A program made the translations under genes and the position numbers. From Paenibacillus pedocola (GTDB lineage Bacteria; Bacillota; Bacilli; Paenibacillales; Paenibacillaceae), in contig NZ_CP134223.1 of the NCBI RefSeq assembly GCF_031599675.1, forward strand, positions 5,084,001 to 5,148,000: a DNA stretch of 64,000 nucleotides. The letters are read 5' to 3'. This document shows, piece after piece, positions 35,356 to 43,506 of the stretch. The notes under the pieces were generated by a model. The model had not been told where the DNA came from and searched no databases. It was given only the letters and a program-made list of their open reading frames with translations. How positions within the stretch are numbered: the stretch's first letter is position 1; each line of letters starts with the position of its first letter.

Positions 35356-36578
35356 TTAAAAACCTCCTCATCCCTTTTATATCCAAATAAAACCAAGAAA
35401 ATAGCTATAGAAGAAATAACAGATATTAATATATAATCTCCTACTATGCATGATAATACGAATGCTATTAAAGGATATATCGCATAACCATTAATCGGAT
35501 AATTATAACTAGTCAAAATAAAAATAAATCCTGCAAATAAAATAAACAATAATATTAACCCAATCACACCTATTTGACTAACTAATAGTAAATATGAATT
35601 TTCCATTGATATACTTCGGCCAGTATTTAAGCCATTCCCAAAGAAAATAGACTTATCTATATTATTAAAAAAGTAAGTCCAATCTTCTGATCTTCCATTT
35701 AACCCAACAGTATCATTTCTAAATCTTAACCAATCAAAAATTCTTTCTCTAATTTCATTCTTACCAAGGATATATAAAATATTAACTAATATTCCTCCGG
35801 AGGCAAATGATATTAAAAACATATTTCCCTTAAAATTTTTAATTAAAAAAATCACAAAATAAAATAATAATATAACTAGAGCCTGCCTGGAATTTGTTAA
35901 GATAATCGCTGCAATTACTAATAACACAAATAAATACTTCTTTAAATTACCAATTTTTCTTATTTTATCAAATAAAAAAATTGAGGGTAATGAAATCAAT
36001 AAATAGAGAGCAAGAACATTGGGATCATTAAAAACTGAGATTGACCTATTATAATTAGAAAAGGCAATAAAATCAGTTTTCCATCTAAGGATAGAATAAT
36101 AATCAGGGCTATGAATATTAACTATTAATTTAGGATATACAAACTGTACAATGGCTAATGAGCTAATAGTCAATAATACTAATAGACTCAGTTTTAAAAT
36201 TTTAAAAGCATCTGTCCAGGAATACTTAGATAGAATAATAATTGAGAGACTTATGATCAAAGGCTCAATATATAATCTCAATGCAGAAATTGAATCTATA
36301 ATGTCCTTTGACCCTAGTGTAAAAAGTACTAGTATAGTAATGATTGCACTATATAATATAACTACGTTAATAATAAACTTAGTGTTGTTTGTAGCAATTG
36401 TTCTGATAAGTGCTATAAATAAAAGTAAAATAAATATTATTTCAAGCATATTCCCCAAATTAAGAGACCATTCTTTAATCAAGGGAAAAAAGGGCATACA
36501 CCCTAAGAGAATACTTGACGACAACCTAAGAAAGTTAAATTGATTCTTGTAGGTATCGTTTGAATTCAAAAGATTCAT
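35352..36578 (-). CDS. O-antigen polymerase/ligase-like membrane protein (Wzy type)
   Basis: About 408 residues with 10-12 membrane spans and one larger extracytoplasmic loop around NPDYYSILRWKTDFIAFSNY, followed by FNDPNVLALYLLI and NSRQALVILLFYFVIF, the usual pattern of the O-antigen ligase/polymerase family. It probably polymerises the repeat units outside the membrane. The frame starts at TTG 36593, but ATG at 36578 is better spaced from GAGG. Such proteins are assigned by topology and neighbours more than by residues. Confidence 0.82.
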   Translation of the reverse strand: MNLLNSNDTYKNQFNFLRLSSSILLGCMPFFPLIKEWSLNLGNMLEIIFILLLFIALIRTIATNNTKFIINVVILYSAIITILVLFTLGSKDIIDSISALRLYIEPLIISLSIIILSKYSWTDAFKILKLSLLVLLTISSLAIVQFVYPKLIVNIHSPDYYSILRWKTDFIAFSNYNRSISVFNDPNVLALYLLISLPSIFLFDKIRKIGNLKKYLFVLLVIAAIILTNSRQALVILLFYFVIFLIKNFKGNMFLISFASGGILVNILYILGKNEIRERIFDWLRFRNDTVGLNGRSEDWTYFFNNIDKSIFFGNGLNTGRSISMENSYLLLVSQIGVIGLILLFILFAGFIFILTSYNYPINGYAIYPLIAFVLSCIVGDYILISVISSIAIFLVLFGYKRDEEVFN

Positions 36579-36637
36579 TTTATCATTCCTCAAACTAGTA
36601 TATATAAACTACTATTAATAATTGGAAAAGATTAAAA

Positions 36638-37768
36638 CTAAAATAGATATTCAATAACTTTGATAATTTGAGATTGTTCCTCATTAGTCAATGTACTACC
36701 GGAAGGCAAACAAATCCCTTGCTCAAAAACCCACTTACTTGTTGAAACATGCGCGTGAGAAAAAAACGAACAGTTTTTATATAGTTCTTGCATATTCATT
36801 GGTTTCCAAGTATGTCTAGATTCAACATTTTTCTTTTCCAATTCAGCAACAATCATACTAGGTAATATTGAATATCCTGTATTAATAGTCATTACTGTTA
36901 GCCAATAATTTGGATCACCATTTTCATTAATAGGCATAAATTTAATTGGTAATCTTTTTAATTTATTTATGTATTGCAGATATATTTCTTTCTTCTTCAA
37001 GACACGTGAATTTAAAACTTCTAATTGACCTCTTCCAATACCAGCACAAACATTTGACATTCGATAATTATAACCTACTTCTTTATGTTCATAATGATTA
37101 ACGTTTTCTCTTGATTGTGTAGCCCAAAAGCGCATTTTCTTGATTGCATCCTCATCATTCGAGACAACCATTCCTCCACCTGATGTAGTGATGATCTTGT
37201 TTCCATTAAAAGAAAAAATACCGATATCACCAAACGAACCACACTTTTTCCCCTTGTATGTTGCACCTAGCGCCTCCGCAGCATCTTCAATAACTGGAAC
37301 CCCATATTTCTTACATATCGGTAGCAATTGATCATAATCTGCACTCTGACCATAGAGATCGACAATAATAACTGCCTTGGGCATTTTCTTTTCTTCTACA
37401 GCCCATTCAAAAGCCTTTTCTAAAGCGATCGGAGACATATTCCAAGTTTCGGGTTCTGAGTCAATAAACACCGGATTGGCATATTGATACAAAATCGGGT
37501 TGCAGCTACCTGCAAAAGTCAAGTCTGAGCAGAACACATAATCTCCTGGGCCAACTCCAAAATACTTTAACGCCAAATGAATCCCGGCTGTTCCGGAAGA
37601 TAAAGCTAATGCATGATTAACACCAACGTACTCACAAATTTCTTCCTCAAATTTGTCTACATTAGTTCCTAGTGGAGCAATCCAGTTACTCTCAAAAGCT
37701 TCTTGGATATATTTCATCTCATTGCCACTCATATGTGGGGGAGAGAGATAAATTCGATCGTTTGTCAT
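36638..37768 (-). CDS. DegT/DnrJ/EryC1/StrS sugar aminotransferase (PglE/EpsN-like)
   Basis: A 376-residue PLP aminotransferase that should convert a UDP-4-keto-6-deoxy sugar to the 4-amino sugar with glutamate as donor. The PLP lysine is K191 in FSFNGNKIITTSGGGM; other blocks are PPHMSGNEMKYIQEAF, ALSSGTAGIHLAL, VDLYGQSADYDQL and EDAAEALGATYKG. With the dehydratase at 43507 (product 4-keto sugar) and the acyltransferase at 37784 it makes a complete bacillosamine-type route. Sixteen bases separate it from the acyltransferase gene. Confidence 0.93.
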   Translation of the reverse strand: MTNDRIYLSPPHMSGNEMKYIQEAFESNWIAPLGTNVDKFEEEICEYVGVNHALALSSGTAGIHLALKYFGVGPGDYVFCSDLTFAGSCNPILYQYANPVFIDSEPETWNMSPIALEKAFEWAVEEKKMPKAVIIVDLYGQSADYDQLLPICKKYGVPVIEDAAEALGATYKGKKCGSFGDIGIFSFNGNKIITTSGGGMVVSNDEDAIKKMRFWATQSRENVNHYEHKEVGYNYRMSNVCAGIGRGQLEVLNSRVLKKKEIYLQYINKLKRLPIKFMPINENGDPNYWLTVMTINTGYSILPSMIVAELEKKNVESRHTWKPMNMQELYKNCSFFSHAHVSTSKWVFEQGICLPSGSTLTNEEQSQIIKVIEYLF

Positions 37769-37783
37769 ATGCTCGTCACCTTT

Positions 37784-38431
37784 TTATTTATTATACTTAA
37801 TAGGTTTAGCTGGAGAACCAACTGCAGTGCAATTCGCCGGTAAACTTTTCACAACCACGGCACCTGCTCCAACTATTGTTCCTTCTTCTATAGTAATACC
37901 TTGAATGATTTGTGTACCCGTTCCTACTTCAACATTAGATTTAACTATGGTGCTTCCAGAGACATTTACACTAGGATACAATGTGCAAAAATCATTAATT
38001 ATAGCATCATGACCAATTGTACAATCAAGATTAATAATAACATGACGACCAACTTTGATATTAACAGTTAAAATTGTGCCTGCACAAATTATGCTGCCTT
38101 CACCAATCTCTACCCATTCGGACAATATAACAGAAGGATCAATGAGCGTTGCAAAACTTACATTCAAAGAGTTTGAAGCTTTCGTAATCATTTTCTCTCT
38201 CAGTATTGTATTTCCGATTGTACAACATACGGAAATTGGTTTATCTGTTGATTCCAACCATTCTATTCCGCCTAATACTGGATAACCATTGATAGTACTC
38301 CCTTTTAGACTAGGGTTTTCATCAATAAATCCAATTATATTCCAGGTTTCTTGAACTTTGTTAATATTGCTTACGAGCCAAGCAACCTCTCTTCCAAATC
38401 CCCCTGCACCGATAAGAACAAGATCTTGCAT
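37784..38431 (-). CDS. Sugar N-acyltransferase, left-handed beta-helix (NeuD/PglD/EpsM family)
   Basis: A 215-residue enzyme: an N-terminal nucleotide-sugar binding domain (LVLIGAGGFGREVAWLV, IIGFIDENPSLKG) and a C-terminal hexapeptide-repeat left-handed beta-helix. The catalytic-base region is CTIGHDAIINDF, and the end GAGAVVVKSLPANCTAVGSPAKPI is typical. Family members transfer acetyl from acetyl-CoA to a UDP-4-amino sugar. Because a thiolase and a 3-hydroxyacyl-CoA dehydrogenase gene follow directly upstream in the operon, the acyl donor here might be something other than acetyl-CoA; that is inference. Confidence 0.92.
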   Translation of the reverse strand: MQDLVLIGAGGFGREVAWLVSNINKVQETWNIIGFIDENPSLKGSTINGYPVLGGIEWLESTDKPISVCCTIGNTILREKMITKASNSLNVSFATLIDPSVILSEWVEIGEGSIICAGTILTVNIKVGRHVIINLDCTIGHDAIINDFCTLYPSVNVSGSTIVKSNVEVGTGTQIIQGITIEEGTIVGAGAVVVKSLPANCTAVGSPAKPIKYNK

Positions 38432-38442
38432 GTTCTCCCCCT

Positions 38443-39708
38443 CTAATCCTTACCTACGATAAAGGTATAGTTTGTTGTTGCTGAACCGCCAATATTTAGC
38501 ATCATTGCATTCTTGGCACCATCAACTTGGTAGTCTCCTGCGTTATTAGAAATTTGTTTATATAAGTCTAACAACATTCTTACCCCCGAGGCACCAACAG
38601 GATGACCGCCACCAATAAGTCCACCGCTCGGATTCACAGGTTGTGAACCTTTGAACGATATTAGCCCTGATTCTATAACTTCAAATTCTTTTCCTGGTTG
38701 AGTTAGTCCCAAACATGATAAAGACGCATATTCACTTGATGTAAAACAATCATGGAGTTCGAATAAATCCATATCCTCAACGTTTAACCCCGATCTCACA
38801 TACGCATCTTGAACTGCGGTTCTAGTCCATTTTAAAAGATAGGGTTCATTGATGCTTTCCCTAACTTTTGAATTAAAAGTGAGTGGAGCAACTCTATGGC
38901 CATACCCCTTAATGTATGGCATATCACTTAACTGAAGATTATTTCTCTTACAATAGTCCCTTGCATACTCCTCAGAAGCAAGAAACACTATAGCGGCTCC
39001 ATCTGTTGTTTGAGAACAGTCACTAACAGCCAATCTTCCTCCTACCAATGGGTTGGAGTCCGTCTTTCTCTGGCTGGATTGTGATTTATTCATGAACCAG
39101 TTTCTCGTCTGTGACTTTGGATTTCTCTTAGCATTGGAGTAGTTAATATAAGAGATTTCAGCAAGATTGTCCATATAACGATTTGGGTCAAGATTGTATT
39201 TTTCAATCGTCACATCAGCTAATTTACTGAACAAGTTTGGAAATGGAAAGTCAATCCCTTCTGCTTCCTTCTCAAAGTAAGCAGCACTTCCAAGAAAAGA
39301 TCCGCTTAATTTACTGTTAACAGTCTTCATCATCTCGATACCCACGACAATAGCCAATTCATACTCCTGGCTTTTAATTTTGGCCATCGCAGCATCAATG
39401 GCAACCGAACCTGATGCGCAAGCTGCTTCATATCGTGCAGATGGTAAACCATAGAACACATCATCAACTTCAGTTAAGAATGCTCCTAGATGGCCTTGCG
39501 ACAGGTAGTTTTCTGCTGCAAAGTTTCCTATGAAGGCGCCTATTTTGTTTTGAACATTTAATTTATCTATTTCCTCAATTGAAATATTAGTTGATAGCAA
39601 TCCATCCTCTATTATTTCTCTAAACATCCCCGTAAGAGACTTACCCTCTTTACTCCAATTTCTTTCATAGTCACTTTGTTCTCCACCGAGTACATATACT
39701 CTTCTCAT
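38443..39708 (-). CDS. SCP2-type thiolase
   Basis: A 421-residue thiolase-fold protein. The nucleophile is Cys97 in YEAACASGSVA. Instead of the NEAF motif of ordinary thiolases it has LHDCF (HDCF at 319-322), whose cysteine replaces the missing C-terminal CxG cysteine (here LNIGGSATT); this combination defines SCP2-type thiolases. GGGHPVGASG (His369) is intact. It should cleave or form 3-ketoacyl-CoA. Location is unusual: between the PglD-like acyltransferase (12 bases away) and a 3-hydroxyacyl-CoA dehydrogenase, inside a polysaccharide operon. GTGGGGGACAAGA precedes the ATG. Confidence 0.9.
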   Translation of the reverse strand: MRRVYVLGGEQSDYERNWSKEGKSLTGMFREIIEDGLLSTNISIEEIDKLNVQNKIGAFIGNFAAENYLSQGHLGAFLTEVDDVFYGLPSARYEAACASGSVAIDAAMAKIKSQEYELAIVVGIEMMKTVNSKLSGSFLGSAAYFEKEAEGIDFPFPNLFSKLADVTIEKYNLDPNRYMDNLAEISYINYSNAKRNPKSQTRNWFMNKSQSSQRKTDSNPLVGGRLAVSDCSQTTDGAAIVFLASEEYARDYCKRNNLQLSDMPYIKGYGHRVAPLTFNSKVRESINEPYLLKWTRTAVQDAYVRSGLNVEDMDLFELHDCFTSSEYASLSCLGLTQPGKEFEVIESGLISFKGSQPVNPSGGLIGGGHPVGASGVRMLLDLYKQISNNAGDYQVDGAKNAMMLNIGGSATTNYTFIVGKD

Positions 39709-39728
39709 TCTTGTCCCCCACTATATAT

Positions 39729-41030
39729 CTAGAATTTCGCTCTTAAATATCTTCTGTAATTTAACTTTGAAGGAAAAATTTCCGATGTATTGAATGATGG
39801 TATGAACGGGATCAGCCTGTTGTCTGTTTTCATAAATTCAATTATTGCTTCTTTACCACCAAATAACTCAAGTAATGCTAGTGGCGGAACCCAATTGAAT
39901 CCATAAGCCATTACCGTATCTGCATCATGGATACCATAAGCGATTTCATTCGTAACATATACAGAATAGACAACATATTTTATCAAGAAGTAACTACATA
40001 TTTTCGCTTCTTCGGAGTCATTATCAAGGAGTATTTTAATAGCCTCCTCGTACTTAGACTCTTTTATTGCAGCAACCATTTTCTCAACGAAATAGAATGA
40101 ATATTTAATTTTAGGTCGATAAGTCTGCGATTTAATATCGTAAACGAATAAATGCTTTTTACCAGTACTGTCTCTATCTAGTTTATATAATCCCTGGCCA
40201 CATTTTCTTCCCAGCTTACCCTCGTTAATAAGATTATCTACAAATTGAGGTAACATAAATGAGTTACTATATAAATCCGAAATACTATGATAGAGATTAT
40301 CTGTAATTGCTTTATAAACATCAAGACCTATAAAATCAACTGTCACTAATGGAGCCATTCCTCTTCCTGTAAAAGGGCCTAAAATAGCATCGATATAATC
40401 AATGCCACCTCTATCTTCATAGAGTTCCGCAAATTGAAGTGCTTCATTCATAAATTGAAATCCTATACGATTTGCTAGAAAGGCTGGGGCATCCTTTAGT
40501 ACAACTACTTTTCTGATTAAAACTTGCTCTAAATAAATTTTAAGTGATTCGATAGTTTCCTGATCGGCAGACTCATTAGGTATTAATTCACATAATGGCA
40601 GACTATACGGAGGATTGAAAAAGTGAGTGACAAAATACAAAGATTTAGCCTCTTCATCAAACACATTTTTTAATTTTTCTATCGAAAGCCCTGATGTACC
40701 GGTACTAACAATCGTCCCCGGCTTTCTATATCTAGCAATAACACTATTAATTTCATCTTTAATCTCATAATCTTCTGCTACTGATTCAAATACCCAATCA
40801 GACTCATGGATACATACCGCTAAGTCTTCATATGTACGAGCAACCAAATTACTCCTGATGGAGTCCGCCCTAACAGATTTAACCGCTTTTTCAATTCCGT
40901 CCATAGACTTATTAAGTGTTCTGCTTACCATATTTACTTTAACATTTCCAAAAGAAGCAAAAATACCAGCTACAGCTGCTCCCATAGCACCATTAGCCCC
41001 TATAACTGTCACTATTTTGATGTTTAGCAT
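39729..41030 (-). CDS. 3-hydroxyacyl-CoA dehydrogenase family protein
   Basis: About 433 residues. N-terminal NAD-binding Rossmann domain (TVIGANGAMGAAVAGIFASF), the family motif VTHFFNPPYSLPLCELIP with the catalytic His, then AFLANRIGFQFMNEALQFAE and the C-terminal helical domain (RGMAPLVTVDFIGLDVYKAI, GRKCGQGLYKL). It is followed by a second helical part of about 110 residues. Expected reaction: 3-hydroxyacyl-CoA to 3-ketoacyl-CoA with NAD, or the reverse. No enoyl-CoA hydratase domain is present. ATG at 41030 follows GGAGG; the frame opens four codons earlier. Co-transcribed with the thiolase (20 bases apart). Confidence 0.9.
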   Translation of the reverse strand: MLNIKIVTVIGANGAMGAAVAGIFASFGNVKVNMVSRTLNKSMDGIEKAVKSVRADSIRSNLVARTYEDLAVCIHESDWVFESVAEDYEIKDEINSVIARYRKPGTIVSTGTSGLSIEKLKNVFDEEAKSLYFVTHFFNPPYSLPLCELIPNESADQETIESLKIYLEQVLIRKVVVLKDAPAFLANRIGFQFMNEALQFAELYEDRGGIDYIDAILGPFTGRGMAPLVTVDFIGLDVYKAITDNLYHSISDLYSNSFMLPQFVDNLINEGKLGRKCGQGLYKLDRDSTGKKHLFVYDIKSQTYRPKIKYSFYFVEKMVAAIKESKYEEAIKILLDNDSEEAKICSYFLIKYVVYSVYVTNEIAYGIHDADTVMAYGFNWVPPLALLELFGGKEAIIEFMKTDNRLIPFIPSFNTSEIFPSKLNYRRYLRAKF

Positions 41031-41059
41031 AGAATCCTCCATACGAGAATTTTAAAGAA

Positions 41060-41680
41060 TTACAAGTTATGTTTTCTTAAAGAAGATAAAGAAGACATAG
41101 TAACGACCTCTGAATTATTTATGTTTGTTTTGCGAATAACGTTTAGAAGTGTTTTTATAACTATTTTTAAATCTAGCAATAAACTTATATGATCTACATA
41201 CCAAAGATCTAATTCAAACTTTTCATCCCACGATATTGCATTCCGCCCATTTACTTGGGCCCATCCCGAAATCCCCGGAGTTACATCATGTCTCCGGAGT
41301 TCTTCTTTAGAATAGTAATCTAAATATTCAACAAGGAGCGGTCTTGGACCAATAAAACTCATATCACCCTTAATAACATTTATTAGCTGGGGCAACTCAT
41401 CTATACTACCTTTTCTCAAAAAAGATCCAACGCGTGTCATTCTCTCAATATCGGGCAGTAAATTCCCTTCCGTATCTCTTTCTAATGACATAGTTCTAAA
41501 CTTAAGCACCGTAAAAATATTAGCGTGCTTCCCAGGGCGTCTTTGACGAAATAGAATAGGACCTCTAGAACTTAGTTTTATTGCTATTACCGCTATCATC
41601 ATAATAGGAAATGTAAGTATAAGTAATATACATGCAAAGAAACAATCAAGTATTCGTTTAACAATTAAATACGGCTTCAT
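41060..41680 (-). CDS. Initiating sugar-phosphate transferase (PglC/EpsL-like)
   Basis: A 206-residue small phosphoglycosyl transferase. One re-entrant hydrophobic segment near residues 10-30 follows VKRILDCFFA; the conserved blocks are GPILFRQRRPGKHANIFTVL, KFRTM, RVGSFLRKGSIDELPQLINV, KGDMSFIGPRPLL and RHDVTPGISGWAQVNGRN. It transfers a sugar-1-phosphate from UDP-sugar to undecaprenyl phosphate and so starts each repeat unit. I start at ATG 41680, after GAGGGTGAA; the longer open frame would overlap the upstream gene. Together with the dehydratase, aminotransferase and acyltransferase it parallels the PglF-E-D-C set. Confidence 0.95.
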   Translation of the reverse strand: MKPYLIVKRILDCFFACILLILTFPIMMIAVIAIKLSSRGPILFRQRRPGKHANIFTVLKFRTMSLERDTEGNLLPDIERMTRVGSFLRKGSIDELPQLINVIKGDMSFIGPRPLLVEYLDYYSKEELRRHDVTPGISGWAQVNGRNAISWDEKFELDLWYVDHISLLLDLKIVIKTLLNVIRKTNINNSEVVTMSSLSSLRKHNL

Positions 41681-41720
41681 TTCACCCTCAACCTCTTCTA
41701 TATAGAATAAGAGGCGGAGA

Positions 41721-42734
41721 TTAATCCGCCATACCTGCCACTGCTTGTAGTCCATTCTGAATTTCCGACTCAAATGCACTTCTATATTGGGATATAATAT
41801 CTGTGCTATAGCCATTAGCCTTTAGTTGTTGTTCAGCATCTGCTACTATACTATTAAAACTGGCAGTAAAAGAAGAAAGTTGCTGTTTTCCTTTAGCAAT
41901 AATACTCTGTTTAGACGCATCATCTTGAGCAGCAAGATACTCCATAGCCGTACTGAATAATGCTGACTGACTTTGTGATTTCAAAGCATTAAGTTTTGCC
42001 TCTGTTGCGCTAGTAATCGATTCATAGGAGTCTTTCTCTGTGTTACTATTTGAACTCCCCGTTTTTGAGGGTGTTTCTTGTCCCGCATTACCAGCTGTAT
42101 TCCCCGCAGTATTTCCTTCATTCAATTGTTCTTGATAGACTTTGGACACAGCAGTAATAACTTTAGCCTTCTGGTTCCAGTTAATTTCGTTCCCTACCGA
42201 CTCTGAAAGGAAGCGAAGCGGTACATATAATGTTCCATTTAATATATAACTGGTTTGATTTGCAGGCAGACTTTTGACAACGCCATCAAATACAAAGCTT
42301 GCCTTCACCGAAGTTAAGGTTATAGTTTTAGAAGCAGAGAAGGTCGCGTTAGTATTCGCTGCATTCATAATGTATTCTTTGATTACAACCAGTTCAGAAC
42401 TATTTGGTTCACCTACGGTGACCCTGAGATTCTTAGCATCCCAGGTTACGCTTTTTTGCAGTGCATAAGACATAAATCTTACGGGTACATAAGTCGTATT
42501 GTTATGAATAAATGCCAGTTGACCGGAAGGCGGCACCATACTTACACCATCAAAGATCATTTTGACATTCATATTTCGAACCTTAATCGAGTTAGAGTTA
42601 GTGTTAATTGTTGGTGCTGTGGTAACAGCTACTGACGCAGCTGATGCAGATAGAGGAGCCGAAGCCGTTAATGGAGCAGACCCGATAGATAAGAGGAGCA
42701 GGAGAGCTGCTGCAGGAATCTTGACTTTACTCAT
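41721..42734 (-). CDS. Secreted protein with two copper-amine-oxidase N-like domains
   Basis: A 337-residue exported protein. Signal peptide (KVKIPAAALLLLLSI, cleavage after an A-x-A near residue 30). Two copies of the small beta domain named copper amine oxidase N-terminal: NNTTYVPVRFMSYALQKSV and NGTLYVPLRFLSESVGNEI, each after an FDGV strand. A Gly/Asn/Ser linker near 205-230 and a helical C-terminus (about 235-337) follow. Common in Paenibacillus surface proteins, where the domain is thought to bind cell-wall components, not copper. Overlaps the upstream gene by four bases (ATGA), so made together with it. Confidence 0.85.
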   Translation of the reverse strand: MSKVKIPAAALLLLLSIGSAPLTASAPLSASAASVAVTTAPTINTNSNSIKVRNMNVKMIFDGVSMVPPSGQLAFIHNNTTYVPVRFMSYALQKSVTWDAKNLRVTVGEPNSSELVVIKEYIMNAANTNATFSASKTITLTSVKASFVFDGVVKSLPANQTSYILNGTLYVPLRFLSESVGNEINWNQKAKVITAVSKVYQEQLNEGNTAGNTAGNAGQETPSKTGSSNSNTEKDSYESITSATEAKLNALKSQSQSALFSTAMEYLAAQDDASKQSIIAKGKQQLSSFTASFNSIVADAEQQLKANGYSTDIISQYRSAFESEIQNGLQAVAGMAD

Positions 42735-43483
42735 TGCTGTTCACTTCCTTCTTCTTGTGCTTTAAGCTGTTCTTCTTCAGCCAACACTTGTTCTTGCGTT
42801 TTCCCTTCGCTGACACCATACTTCTTGGCAATCTGTGACAGTTCATTATATTGCTCTTCTGATACCTTACCAAGAATAATACTTCGTGCTTCACGTTTCT
42901 CATCTAAGGTTAACCCACCTGATGCTAACTCCTGTAAACGCTTGATATCCGATACACTTAGCTGACTCATTACAATAGATGCTACATCTGCTTTTTCCTT
43001 AACCGTAACATTTTCTTGTATTTCTTTAGCTTTATCAGCTGAGACCTGTGCAGAATATCCACCGATATCCGCATCCCTGTCCGAAGATGGACTACTTGAT
43101 GGTTGCGGGGTTGATGCTGGAGAATTAGTGGTTTGACTATTCCCGGTAGTTTCCTTAGTAGTCTCGGGCGGACTACTTTCGATATCAGCAGACGATGATG
43201 ACTCAGGTACTGTAGTTACAACAGGGGCAGGGGCATTGGTATCGTTAACTTGATTATCCGTAATAGCACCAGTAGGATTTACAGTTTCTGCAGGCGCTAT
43301 TGTAGGTTCAACGATTACATCCTCACTACTGGACGTATTATCCGATTCTAAATCCAAACCACCCGCCATAGAGGTCATTAATTTATCTACTGCATAATTT
43401 GCAGCGAACAATCCACCGATTGCTAATACTATAATTATAGACAGAGACCACGCCAGTATCTTCTTCCATCTCTTGTTGAACAT
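42731..43483 (-). CDS. Membrane-anchored protein with disordered Ser/Thr/Pro region
   Basis: About 250 residues. One N-terminal membrane segment (ILAWSLSIIIVLAIGGLFAA), then an outside part: an acidic Ser/Thr/Pro-rich low-complexity stretch (about 45-140) and a helical C-terminal part with TVKEKADVASIVMSQLSVSD, an EEQYNELSQIAKKYGVSEG stretch and a Glu/Gln-rich tail. ATG at 43483 follows GAAGGG; the frame opens six codons earlier. Coupled to the copper-amine-oxidase-N protein by an ATGA overlap; the pair lies between the EpsC-like and PglC-like genes and may help attach or assemble the polymer. No known domain. Confidence 0.75.
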   Translation of the reverse strand: MFNKRWKKILAWSLSIIIVLAIGGLFAANYAVDKLMTSMAGGLDLESDNTSSSEDVIVEPTIAPAETVNPTGAITDNQVNDTNAPAPVVTTVPESSSSADIESSPPETTKETTGNSQTTNSPASTPQPSSSPSSDRDADIGGYSAQVSADKAKEIQENVTVKEKADVASIVMSQLSVSDIKRLQELASGGLTLDEKREARSIILGKVSEEQYNELSQIAKKYGVSEGKTQEQVLAEEEQLKAQEEGSEQQ

Positions 43484-43506
43484 AGTAATCCCTTCTTTCA
43501 CAATAG

